From: JACKIP01 sp963710165 | Lineage (GTDB): Bacteria > Pseudomonadota > Alphaproteobacteria > Micavibrionales > Micavibrionaceae | Assembly: GCA_963710165.1 (NCBI GenBank) | Contig: CAVPYZ010000004.1 | Span: 558,001 to 622,000, forward strand | DNA: 64,000 nucleotides | Direction: 5' to 3' | In this document: positions 1-7,646 of the stretch, one piece after another | Layout: each line of letters begins with the position of its first letter | Numbering within the stretch: the first letter of the stretch is position 1 | Translations under genes and position numbers: made by a program | The notes under the pieces: model-generated | Told to the model about the DNA's origin: nothing | Databases searched by the model: none | The model's input: only the letters and a program-made list of their open reading frames with translations

Positions 1-733
1 TTCCCGCCATATCGCTATAGTCGCGTTCTTCCAATTGGCCGTTAATGAAGCCGATAGGCCCCTCATGAATGATATAACGGTTTATCAGTTTGTTGGGCAG
101 GCCGTGCTCCGTGATTGAGCTGTAGGGGTAAAGTGTCAGTTCGGATGCGGTCGGGTTTATAACGCGCTGTGTTACTTTCAGTAAGAAGTCATCGGTGATT
201 TCTACATCACGTTCAAACACCATTCCTAACGGGTTTGTCCAGCTGAGCGTTATTTTATCTGCCGTTTGCGATTTGACGGTCCAGTTTGATTCTTTGTCAG
301 GTAGGGCCGCGCTATTATGATCGCTCCCCAGCCAGCCAAATTCGACGTAACGGGGAAAACGGCTTTTTTCCGGAGACATGACCGCAACAGTTTCGTCTTT
401 TTTCAAGCTTTCAAAATAATTTTTGAGCGTAATATCATCAATACGCCCGCCTTGTAATTTGATAGAGCCGCGCAAGCTTTCATGATTAAATTCAACGCGC
501 TCATTTTCCTCGACAACGTCTTCTCTAGGGAAGAATTCAGGCGGCGTAGTACCTGTTTCAATCGCGGCTTTTTTCTGCACCACTTGTTTATTGTAAGAGT
601 CCATTTTCTCCATATGCGGACGCAGTACAAACCCATCAAAGATCAAATAAATAATCCCAAATGCTATGGCAAAGATCAAAAGGTTTTTCTGATCTTGTTT
701 ATGAAGCTTATTTTTCTGATGTGGTGCAGGCAT
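1..733 (-). CDS. yidC: Membrane protein insertase YidC (partial)
   Basis: This is the N-terminal part of the YidC/Oxa1 insertase, which folds and inserts proteins into the inner membrane with or without SecYEG. The frame is open from the ATG at 733 to the window edge, about 244 residues, so the C-terminal catalytic membrane bundle lies outside. Visible are a short charged N-terminus, one membrane segment around residues 18-36 (LLIFAIAFGIIYLIFDGFV), then a periplasmic beta-rich domain typical of Gram-negative YidC (for example GRIDDITLKNY and the arginine-rich ERDVEITDDF). It follows yidD by four bases in the classic rpmH-rnpA-yidD-yidC order, which strongly supports the call. Confidence 0.93.
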   Translation of the reverse strand, partial: MPAPHQKNKLHKQDQKNLLIFAIAFGIIYLIFDGFVLRPHMEKMDSYNKQVVQKKAAIETGTTPPEFFPREDVVEENERVEFNHESLRGSIKLQGGRIDDITLKNYFESLKKDETVAVMSPEKSRFPRYVEFGWLGSDHNSAALPDKESNWTVKSQTADKITLSWTNPLGMVFERDVEITDDFLLKVTQRVINPTASELTLYPYSSITEHGLPNKLINRYIIHEGPIGFINGQLEERDYSDMAG

Positions 734-737
734 GTTG

Positions 738-1010
738 TTATTTCTTTATTTCTTTAGAGGGGCTTTTATAACCCAAGATATCGCGCCACGCAAACCGTTC
801 TGGCACAGGATCATCGATATCTTTTCTGCTCCATGGATGACAACTGAGAATTCGGCGTATTCCCAGGGCAATCCCCTTCCTTGCACCGTGCCGTTCAATT
901 GCGTCTTTTGTATAGTCAGAGCAGGTCGGAATATAACGGCAATGGTGTCCGATAAAAGGCGATAGTATTATTTGATACAAACGAATAGGAAGCATGAAAA
1001 AATACTTCAT
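738..1010 (-). CDS. yidD: Membrane protein insertion efficiency factor YidD
   Basis: YidD is a small membrane-associated protein that assists YidC-dependent insertion. The family core is clear: an N-terminal amphipathic segment, then CRYIPTCSDYTKDAIERHG, then RILSCHPWS. The ATG at 1010 is preferred because it overlaps the rnpA stop in an ATGA arrangement; a longer start at 1037 would run into rnpA. The resulting protein is about 90 residues, usual for the family. It sits between rnpA and yidC, as in most proteobacteria, and is probably translationally coupled to rnpA. Confidence 0.93.
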   Translation of the reverse strand: MKYFFMLPIRLYQIILSPFIGHHCRYIPTCSDYTKDAIERHGARKGIALGIRRILSCHPWSRKDIDDPVPERFAWRDILGYKSPSKEIKK

Positions 1011-1369
1011 TTCAATAATTCCATTCTTTTCAAACACCAGTTCAAATCTTTAACCAGATCTGTATAGGGACGATCAATCGTTTCTGTTTTACCGATCAAG
1101 ACAAAGTCATATCCCTGTTTTGCATTTTCCACCAAAACGTCATAGGCAAGCGCGCGCATACGACGACGAATGCGATTGCGTTTTACAGCTTGTTTATAAA
1201 TTTTTTTCGTAATGGTCAGACCAAAGCGTGATTGTTCGAGATTATTCGGAACGGCCTGAAGAATTAATCCGCTGGATACCCAACGTTTACCGGCTTTTGC
1301 CGTATGCAAAAATTCAGGCCGCTTTTGCAAGCGGCCTATCAATTTCATTTTTTCTTTAAGTGTCTGCAT
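1007..1369 (-). CDS. rnpA: Ribonuclease P protein component
   Basis: The protein subunit of RNase P, which binds the catalytic RNA and helps remove 5' leaders from precursor tRNAs. The 120-residue length is normal. The diagnostic basic RNR motif is present around residues 63-71 (KRNRIRRRM), preceded by FGLTITKK and followed by the conserved hydrophobic DFVLIGK strand. It lies 23 bases downstream of rpmH and overlaps yidD by four bases, so one rpmH-led transcript probably carries all four genes. A later ATG eight codons in is possible for the start. Confidence 0.95.
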   Translation of the reverse strand: MQTLKEKMKLIGRLQKRPEFLHTAKAGKRWVSSGLILQAVPNNLEQSRFGLTITKKIYKQAVKRNRIRRRMRALAYDVLVENAKQGYDFVLIGKTETIDRPYTDLVKDLNWCLKRMELLK

Positions 1370-1392
1370 AGGAGACAGGCTCCTAAGAGTGA

Positions 1393-1527
1393 TTAAGCGC
1401 TAAGACGCTTACGTCCTTTTGCGCGACGACGTGCCAAAATGGCGCGGCCGTTTTTTGTTGCCATGCGTGAACGGAAACCGTGACGACGGGCGCGGACTAA
1501 GTTACTTGGTTGAAACGTACGCTTCAT
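1393..1527 (-). CDS. rpmH: 50S ribosomal protein L34
   Basis: A 44-residue, very basic protein beginning MKRTFQPSNLVRARRHGFR and ending in the conserved RAKGRKRLSA tail, which is unmistakably bL34 of the large ribosomal subunit. The ATG at 1527 has a good ribosome binding site (TTGGAG). The reading frame stays open well upstream, but the family start is fixed. It is the first gene of the rpmH-rnpA-yidD-yidC cluster. No dnaA gene or cluster of DnaA boxes lies upstream; the neighbour is a divergent gene of unknown function. Confidence 0.97.
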   Translation of the reverse strand: MKRTFQPSNLVRARRHGFRSRMATKNGRAILARRRAKGRKRLSA

Positions 1528-1557
1528 AATTTTTCTCCAAATTAAATTCTGCACCTC

Positions 1558-1586
1558 TTTTAAAGGATTTTTATAGGAGATGTCAA
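1558..1586 (-). promoter_or_regulatory. Sigma-70-type promoter for rpmH cluster
   Basis: Read on the minus strand there is a perfect -35 box TTGACA (1586-1581) followed after about 17 bases by an AT-rich -10 region (TTAAAA, 1563-1558), 31 bases before the rpmH start codon. The -35 match is exact; the -10 match is weaker. Strong promoters are usual ahead of rpmH. Confidence 0.6.
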
Positions 1587-1654
1587 GAACAGGCTTGCGA
1601 TTTATTGACAGAAGATTTAAGGTTTTAAAAATATTAAGAAATACAGGACGATAA

Positions 1655-2275
1655 ATGTATACAGATGAAGAGAATTGGAACGCCGTAGAGGGCGAAGAAA
1701 AAGTCGGTTTCCTAGAGCAAGTCAATCCGATTGGCGGCAAACATAAGGTTTCACCCCAGACATCCCAGGTGCATTGGCGTAATCTGCCTTTCTACAAAGA
1801 CATGGCAATGATCCGCGTGACGGACTCCCTGTGGCCGAATAAAAAGCTGAAAATTTATTATTTAACTGAAAGTGGTAATTTATACCGCTTGAACGGAACG
1901 TCGCCGCCTATTCATGAAGTGAATAATAAGGGTTTTATAAATGTGACAGAAGAAAATGTTCTGGAATACCTACGTTTTTTCTGTTTTTTCGTACGCGGAG
2001 AAGAAGGGCCTTTCCTGATTTCAGAAGATACAAGCAATCCGCTTTTACCCGATCTGGATGAGCCAACACGTAATGCGTTTTCAAATGTATTGCGTCCTGC
2101 GTCCTATGAAGGAAAAGATGAAAAAGGCAATTTCCGTTGTGACGCGGTGGTTTTTTATTCCAATGCATTATTTCTTGCGAATTTTTCGGTACAACCAACC
2201 GGTATGATTGAAATGCTAGATGATGAGCCAATTTTACCCGATATTCCGGTTCGCGTTGACCAGCCGGTGGATTAA
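1655..2275 (+). CDS. Conserved hypothetical protein
   Basis: A 206-residue soluble protein with no signal peptide or membrane segment, divergent from rpmH. I do not recognise a family. It is moderately acidic and has an aromatic middle part (LEYLRFFCFFVRGEEGPFLI) and a C-terminal sentence-like run of beta-prone segments (DAVVFYSNALFLANFSVQP). The murI-like gene starts three bases after its stop, so the two are probably co-transcribed. The intact length and codon use suggest a real gene. A role in cell-wall or metabolite handling could be guessed only from its neighbour and is not shown by the sequence. Confidence 0.75.
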   Translation: MYTDEENWNAVEGEEKVGFLEQVNPIGGKHKVSPQTSQVHWRNLPFYKDMAMIRVTDSLWPNKKLKIYYLTESGNLYRLNGTSPPIHEVNNKGFINVTEENVLEYLRFFCFFVRGEEGPFLISEDTSNPLLPDLDEPTRNAFSNVLRPASYEGKDEKGNFRCDAVVFYSNALFLANFSVQPTGMIEMLDDEPILPDIPVRVDQPVD

Positions 2276-2278
2276 ACC

Positions 2279-3085
2279 GTGCGGCTAGGAATTTTTGATT
2301 TAGGTATGGGCGGTCTTTTGATCGCCCGTTCCATTTTGGAGCATATTTCCGATATTGATATGACATATTTTGGTGATACGCTACACGTACCTTATGGTGC
2401 GCGATCAAAAGAGGCTATTTATCAATATACCGAAAAAGCAATTGATTATCTTTTTTCCGAACATGATTGCCAGTTAATTATTCTTGCCTGTAATACGGCA
2501 ACTGCGGCGGCTTTACGTCGGCTACAGCAGGAATATCTACCTGAAAAATATCCGGATAGACGTATTTTAGGCGTTGTTGTTCCAACGTTGGAAGCGGCGG
2601 CAACCGCGCAATATAAGCGTATTGGCATGATTGCGACAAAATATGTGATCAATTCCAACATATATCACGATGAATTATTCAAAATCGATCCGCGCATAGA
2701 ACTATTGACCAATCCGGCACCGTTGCTGGTACCCTTAATCGAGAATAATGGAGAACCATGGTTACGCGATGTTTTAGAGAAATATCTTCTGGATTTCAGG
2801 ACGGATAATATTGAGGCGTTAATCCTTGGTTGTACGCATTACGCCTATGTTCAAGATATGGCGCGCGATATTATGGGACCAAATGTAAAAATATTGTCAC
2901 AAACCGATATTCTTCCGCAAAAACTAGTGCGCTATTTGGAACGCCATCCAGAGATCAATGAAAAGATAAGCTATAAAAAGCGCAAGGATTTTTTCCTGAC
3001 CGATCTGACGGATACATATATAAATATGTCGGCGCGTCTTTATGGTGACGAGGTTATTTTCCAACAAGCAAGTCTACCAACTTAA
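2279..3085 (+). CDS. murI: Glutamate racemase-like protein (Asp/Glu racemase family)
   Basis: Glutamate racemase interconverts L- and D-glutamate to supply D-Glu for peptidoglycan. Both catalytic cysteines are present in their motifs: ACNTATAAALR (about residue 70) and LGCTHYAYV (about residue 182). The GDTLHVPYG loop also fits. The start is a GTG three bases after the upstream stop. One feature is odd: the N-terminal motif normally reads DSGVGG, with Asp and Ser in the active site, but here it is DLGMGG, so the Ser is replaced by Leu. Length (268 residues) is normal. Function as MurI is likely, but altered activity or another Asp/Glu racemase specificity is possible. Confidence 0.8.
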   Translation: MRLGIFDLGMGGLLIARSILEHISDIDMTYFGDTLHVPYGARSKEAIYQYTEKAIDYLFSEHDCQLIILACNTATAAALRRLQQEYLPEKYPDRRILGVVVPTLEAAATAQYKRIGMIATKYVINSNIYHDELFKIDPRIELLTNPAPLLVPLIENNGEPWLRDVLEKYLLDFRTDNIEALILGCTHYAYVQDMARDIMGPNVKILSQTDILPQKLVRYLERHPEINEKISYKKRKDFFLTDLTDTYINMSARLYGDEVIFQQASLPT

Positions 3086-3330
3086 AATTTTTGCGTTGCA
3101 ATAAAAATAATTTCATGTTTTTATTATGACTATGAAATTTTGTTATCAACCAGTTGTGAAACATATTGCCCTAGAATTCTCTCGAAAATTCTGGCACGAA
3201 TATGCGCGCAGGCTGATGACAATATAAAATTTAACTTGTCAGCCTTATGTTTTCTCTGGCTGATAAGAAAAATCCCTTCTCTATGTATTTCTTTTCTTTT
3301 TAACCAGATAAAATTTTGGACTGTTTTAAT

Positions 3331-3972
3331 ATGAAAGAAAAGAAAATGACCCAAGAATTATACGATGTTGATCCGGTTATGGTGGATGTACCAATGCCTA
3401 TTGTTACGCCGCGTTTACTTATTCGTCCGCCGCAAAAAGGTGACGGGCAAGATTTGTTTGACGCAAAAAGCGCGAGCTGGTCTGAGCTTACCAAATGGAT
3501 GCCATGGGCAGAGAATCCAGAGGAGCATAGTGCCGATAAAGACGAGATTATGTGCCGTCAAAAATATGCGGCTTACTTACTACGCGAAGATTTGATGATG
3601 TTTGCGTTTGATCGTGCAACGGAAAAGCTAGTGGCATCAAGCGGCTTGCATCGCATGGATTGGCGCGCCCGCACGTTTGAAATCGGCTATTGGGTGCGTA
3701 GCGACGAGACGCGTAAAGGATATGCGACAGAGGTTACAAATGCCTTGTTGCATTATGCCTTTAATCAGCTTGCCGCAAATCGTGTCTATATTTGCCATGA
3801 TAGTGAAAATAATGGAAGCCGTCGCGTGATTGAAAAACTCGGTTTTGAAAAAGAAGGTGAAAGCCGTAAAAGCGATGTCCGCGGAGATCGTTTGGCAGGG
3901 ACGTGTCACTATGCACGATATGATTTGGATGGTTTGCCCGACTTGAATGTTAAATGGGAGCATGAGCCATGA
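3331..3972 (+). CDS. GNAT-family N-acetyltransferase (RimJ/RimL type)
   Basis: A GNAT acetyltransferase of the RimJ/RimL branch, which transfers acetyl from acetyl-CoA to amino groups of ribosomal proteins, amino acids or small molecules. The opening TPRLLIRPPQKGDGQDL is the typical first strand and helix; the acetyl-CoA loop is represented by RSDETRKGYATEVTNAL, and the C-terminal ENNGSRRVIEKLGFEKEGE is the classic motif B. The start could be the ATG at 3331 or the one at 3346. The stop overlaps the next gene (ATGA at 3969-3972), so it is coupled to the MFS transporter gene. Substrate cannot be predicted. Confidence 0.85.
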   Translation: MKEKKMTQELYDVDPVMVDVPMPIVTPRLLIRPPQKGDGQDLFDAKSASWSELTKWMPWAENPEEHSADKDEIMCRQKYAAYLLREDLMMFAFDRATEKLVASSGLHRMDWRARTFEIGYWVRSDETRKGYATEVTNALLHYAFNQLAANRVYICHDSENNGSRRVIEKLGFEKEGESRKSDVRGDRLAGTCHYARYDLDGLPDLNVKWEHEP

Positions 3973-5135
3973 GCCCGCCTCATAAAAATATTGCTCTGTT
4001 AAATTATTATAATATCTTGATGGGGTTTCTGCCTGTCATAGCTGTGATTGTACCATTTTACAGTCATCAGATCGGGTTGACCTTTCAGGAGTTTTTGATC
4101 GGGGAGGCTATCTTCGCCGCAATTGTGGTGGGGATGGAAATTCCCTCTGGCTGGATTTCTGATATCTGGAAGCGGAAGCAGGCCTTAATCATTGCGGCGG
4201 TAATTGAAACCATCGGCATGGTGGTTATTGGTTTTGCAGATGGCTTCTGGATGGCGGTATGCGGGCAGGCATTAATGGGAATTGGCGTCAGCTTGACGAG
4301 TGGTACAACCTCTGCGCTTCTCTATGACACATTACTGGAAGATGGGCGCGAGGAAGAATTTCGGAAACGTGAAGGAAAACGCGCCAGTATGGGGCTTTAT
4401 TCAATTGGTATAGCCTCTTTGACCGGCGGATTTTTATATGAGATTGACCCATACTTGCCCGTTTGGATTTCTGCGGCAACCTATGCCATGTGTGTGCCGA
4501 TCGCCATGATGATGAGCGAGCCGGGACGGCATAAAGAAACGGTCAAGAAAAACCCGTTTTACGATATGGTGCAGGTAATAAAGTACGCCCTTCGCACAAA
4601 TCGAGAGATCGCGGCGCTCATTTTCTTCACAGCCATCTTTTACGGCAGTACGCAAATGGGAATGTGGATGCAACAACCCTATTATATCGCGCTTGAAATT
4701 CCCGAAATGTGGTTCGGCGTGTTTGCCTCCCTCGGTTTTTTGGTCGGCGCGGTGGGCAGCCATCTTGGACATTTTTTGGAGAATTATATGCGCCCCGTCA
4801 AAATTCTGGCTTGTTTGTGGTTGGTTGCGGCGATGTGCTGGATGGCATCTGGCGGTATTTTGGGATATCACGCACTTATCTTGTAAATGATCAGCAATGC
4901 CGCATGGGGCATCGGGTTTCCTGTCATGCAGGACGCGTTAAACCGGCGGGTGGATAGTGCGCGACGTGCCACCATTTTATCCGTTGCATCGCTGATGATC
5001 CGTTTTGTGTTTATCCCGCTTGGCATTATTTTGGGCTGGGTTGTTGATACCTACGGCATTCAGAACGGATTGCTCGCCCTCGCCGGATTTGTCGTTGTGG
5101 CGAACATCTGGAACGTGCGGAAGCTACTTTCTTGA
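3969..5135 (+). pseudogene. MFS transporter interrupted by one in-frame TAA
   Basis: A major facilitator superfamily transporter of about 388 residues if read through. The first part (3969-4883) has about nine membrane segments and the MFS loop 2-3 signature region (SGWISDIWKRKQAL). A TAA at 4884-4886 then breaks the frame, and the next codon, in the same frame, is ATG followed by the last membrane segments (SNAAWGIGFPVMQDALNRR onwards, to 5135). Only this codon separates two halves that together make a normal 12-segment permease. It may be a real nonsense mutation, a sequence error, or two chains made by restart at the ATG. Overlap with the GNAT gene suggests an acetyltransferase/exporter pair, perhaps for drug resistance. 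Substrate unknown. Confidence 0.8.
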
Positions 5136-5140
5136 GTATC

Positions 5141-5215
5141 GTCATTGCGAGGAGTAAAGCAACGCGGCAATCCAGACACACTTTCTGGATTGCTTCAGCT
5201 TCGCTTCGCAATGAC
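5141..5215. repeat. Dispersed palindromic intergenic repeat, copy 1
   Basis: A 75-base element with terminal inverted repeats GTCATTGCGA and TCGCAATGAC and inner arms GCAATCCAG / CTGGATTGC, so it can fold into a long hairpin. A second full-length copy is at 7525-7595 and a half copy at 15920-15947. It resembles the short palindromic elements with GTCATTGCGAG ends found between genes in many proteobacteria. It lies just downstream of the MFS gene. Confidence 0.85.
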
Positions 5216-5230
5216 GCTTATTTTTACTTG

Positions 5231-5884
5231 TTACAAGAAGACGGGTTTGTAAAAAAAATAGCCATTTGTTTTTATAAGTTTAAATAAAACATATAGAAGT
5301 ATGAGTATTGTAAAGTAGTGGAGAGATAAAAATGCAACGCCCTGAATTTGCATTACATTAAAAAGTTGATTTCGATGATAGGGTTCAATAATAGATATTC
5401 CTAAGAGGAATGTATAAACTATAAAAGAAGGAACTAACAGGAAAATCCATAAGGCGATTAATCTCCATCTTCTATATTTTTGATGATGGACCCCCGTATA
5501 TTTTTCTTTTTTTCTAACAAACAACCAAACAATTATTACATATAACGCAAGTGCGAACATGTATAAAAACGTGACTAAGTCAAAGATAAAGTTTAAGTAA
5601 ATCTCTATATAAATAGGACTTATTATTCTTTCTAACTCTATGAGGACTGTCTCGCTTTTTTCTGTATATATAAGACCTAAAAAAAGGATTTTTTGCGCTA
5701 TTATTACAGCCAGAACTACAGCAGCAAAAATAAAACAAAATTTAAAAATCTTCCCTCTAGCATCATTTATATAAAAAGCTTCTCCCGGATAGCCCCATGG
5801 GTAAAAGAGATCATTTCCTTCATCATCTTGCCTAAAAAATTTACCACTTTTTTCTTTATTTTTGCGAGACCAGAGTTTTATCAT
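5231..5884 (-). CDS. Putative inner-membrane protein, unknown function
   Basis: A 217-residue integral membrane protein with about four membrane segments: around residues 46-71, 96-122, 144-166 and 184-206. The cytoplasmic N-terminal part contains DLFYPWGYPGEAFYI, a pattern seen in several uncharacterised bacterial membrane proteins, and the loop after segment two is basic. It is more AT-rich than its neighbours, which may mean it was acquired. It is convergent with the MFS gene and 17 bases from the mnmA stop. No enzymatic motif is visible. Confidence 0.7.
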   Translation of the reverse strand: MIKLWSRKNKEKSGKFFRQDDEGNDLFYPWGYPGEAFYINDARGKIFKFCFIFAAVVLAVIIAQKILFLGLIYTEKSETVLIELERIISPIYIEIYLNFIFDLVTFLYMFALALYVIIVWLFVRKKEKYTGVHHQKYRRWRLIALWIFLLVPSFIVYTFLLGISIIEPYHRNQLFNVMQIQGVAFLSLHYFTILILLYVLFKLIKTNGYFFYKPVFL

Positions 5885-5901
5885 TTTCCAATTTCAATGT
5901 A

Positions 5902-7050
5902 TTATGCCGCCAGCGGCATCGCTTTATTCTCTGTCGCGACGATCCAGCCGCCGCCGAGGACGCGATTGCCATCGTAACACACGGCGGCTTGACCGGGGGC
6001 GATGCCATATTGTGCGGCGTCCAGATGAATTTCCGCTGTGCCGTCTTCATTCACGTATAAAGTCGCAGAAGAAGGTTCGGACACAGAGCGCAACTTGACG
6101 CTAATTTTTTGTGTGGACATGTCTAGCCAATTGCATTGACTGAGATAAACGACATCTCTTGCCAAGGCTTCTTTCGGGCCGACAATGACTTGGTTTTCAG
6201 ACGGGTTTAGTTTCACAACAAACAGGGGTTCGTTATTATCGCTGACGCCGCCGCCAATGCCTAGCCCTCTGCGTTGCCCGATGGTGTAGTGAATAATGCC
6301 GTTATGAGTACCGACGGTGCGTCCGTCAACATGTACAATATCGCCGTGTTTCTCTGCTTCGGGGCGGATTTTTTTGACAACTTTTGCGTAATCGCCATTC
6401 GGTACAAAACAGATATCTTGGGAGTCCGGCTTGTTTGCCGTGATAAGGCTAAGACGCTCCGCATGTTCGCGCGTGACATCTTTCGCCCAACCACCCAGCG
6501 GAAAGCGTAGGAAATCAAGCTGTTCTTGTGTTGTGGCAAAAAGGAAATAGCTTTGATCTTTGCCACCATCATAAGCGCGGTGAAGTTCGGCTTGACCGGT
6601 CTCTTCATTCATCACGCGTTTGATATAATGTCCTGTTGCCATACAATCCGCGCCCAGATCATGCGCAACTTTTAACAGATCACGAAATTTAACGGTCTGG
6701 TTACACTTCACGCAAGGGATCGGGGTTTCGCCGCGCAGATAGCTATCGGCAAAATCATCAATCACGCTTTCGCGGAAATTACTTTCATAGTTCAAAACAT
6801 AGTGGGGAAAGCCGCACGATTCCGACACGCGTTTTGCATCGTAAATATCTTGTCCCGCACAGCAGGCTTTGGCCTTATTGATCGCTGCGCCGTGATCATA
6901 TAGTTGAAGTGTGACGCCAACAACGTCATAACCTTCTTCATGTAACAGGGCCGCCGTTACGGAGCTATCCACGCCGCCGCTCATCGCAACGACAACACGT
7001 GTATCTGCGGGCGCTTTTGGGATACCTAAACTATTCAAGGGTGAATTCAT
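5902..7050 (-). CDS. mnmA: tRNA-specific 2-thiouridylase MnmA
   Basis: MnmA activates U34 of Lys, Glu and Gln tRNAs with ATP and transfers sulfur to make 2-thiouridine. The PP-loop SGGVDSS is near residue 24, and the two catalytic cysteines lie in TPIPCVKCNQTVKF and SQDICFVPNGDY. TIGQRRGLGIGGG and the C-terminal beta-barrel region complete the family pattern. Length is about 382 residues from the ATG at 7050; an upstream ATG at 7065 would add five residues, and neither has a strong ribosome binding site. It appears to be transcribed alone. Confidence 0.96.
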   Translation of the reverse strand: MNSPLNSLGIPKAPADTRVVVAMSGGVDSSVTAALLHEEGYDVVGVTLQLYDHGAAINKAKACCAGQDIYDAKRVSESCGFPHYVLNYESNFRESVIDDFADSYLRGETPIPCVKCNQTVKFRDLLKVAHDLGADCMATGHYIKRVMNEETGQAELHRAYDGGKDQSYFLFATTQEQLDFLRFPLGGWAKDVTREHAERLSLITANKPDSQDICFVPNGDYAKVVKKIRPEAEKHGDIVHVDGRTVGTHNGIIHYTIGQRRGLGIGGGVSDNNEPLFVVKLNPSENQVIVGPKEALARDVVYLSQCNWLDMSTQKISVKLRSVSEPSSATLYVNEDGTAEIHLDAAQYGIAPGQAAVCYDGNRVLGGGWIVATENKAMPLAA

Positions 7051-7140
7051 GACAGCTATATACATGATAAAGCGCAGAAAAGCAATAGATTAGACATAAT
7101 GCACTGTCTTTTTTGGCATGGAAAATGCTAGTCTATCATT

Positions 7141-7518
7141 ATGAGATATTTTCTTTTTATAATGTGCTTTTTATTCTTTCCTGCTTACGCCATCGAAGTC
7201 ACATATTCCCATCAAATGTGCCGTTTGCTGGAGAAGCATGTACCGCGCGATGATGTGACTTATCAGCCAGGCGCTGATGTAAATGGAAAACCGGTTGTTC
7301 CTGCAGATTTAAATGGCGGTTCTGCTTTTCAGCTACCAGACACGATCAAAATTCCGTTGTCGGTCGATTTGGCGCAGGAATTTAATCTGACGGAGTTTGA
7401 TGATAATGAGCTGGTTGTGCCACTTGGCATTCTAGAAGTGACAAAAGATGGGCGTGTTTTGCAGGACGGACGCGATTTGACTGATCAGGCCTATGTGATC
7501 TGTAAGGAAAAATCCTAA
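7141..7518 (+). CDS. Small secreted/periplasmic hypothetical protein
   Basis: A 125-residue protein with a clear signal peptide (MRYFLFIMCFLFFPAYA, cleavage after AYA around residue 17). The mature part is mixed acidic and polar, contains HQMCRLLEKHVPRDDVTYQPG and DVNGKPVVPADLNGG, and has two cysteines (near residues 27 and 121) that could form a disulfide in the periplasm. I do not recognise a named domain. It is divergent from mnmA with about 90 bases between the starts, and a palindromic repeat follows its stop. Confidence 0.75.
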   Translation: MRYFLFIMCFLFFPAYAIEVTYSHQMCRLLEKHVPRDDVTYQPGADVNGKPVVPADLNGGSAFQLPDTIKIPLSVDLAQEFNLTEFDDNELVVPLGILEVTKDGRVLQDGRDLTDQAYVICKEKS

Positions 7519-7524
7519 TTCTTC

Positions 7525-7595
7525 GTCATTGCGAGCGTATGTGACGCAATCCATTTACAGATTGCCACGTTGGCTTTTAACTTCCTCGCAATGAC
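7525..7595. repeat. Dispersed palindromic intergenic repeat, copy 2
   Basis: Ends GTCATTGCGAG and CTCGCAATGAC are perfect inverted repeats, with inner arms around GCAATCC and AGATTGCC. It belongs to the same family as 5141-5215 but the inner part has diverged. It occupies most of the gap between the small secreted protein and proS and could act as a transcript-end hairpin. Confidence 0.85.
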
Positions 7596-7646
7596 ATCGT
7601 TACAAATCACTGGACAGCTTAGATGCTATTTCCTAATGTCTGTCAC

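Noticed and set aside
1..2275. Possible replication origin beside rpmH-rnpA-yidD-yidC
   Set aside because: The gene order is seen near origins in some bacteria, but dnaA, dnaN and DnaA-box clusters are absent here.
3086..3330. Possible small RNA or gene in the 245-base gap after murI
   Set aside because: It has short inverted repeats (GAATTctctcgaAAATTC and CAGCC/GGCTG) but no conserved RNA shape or coding signal I can support.
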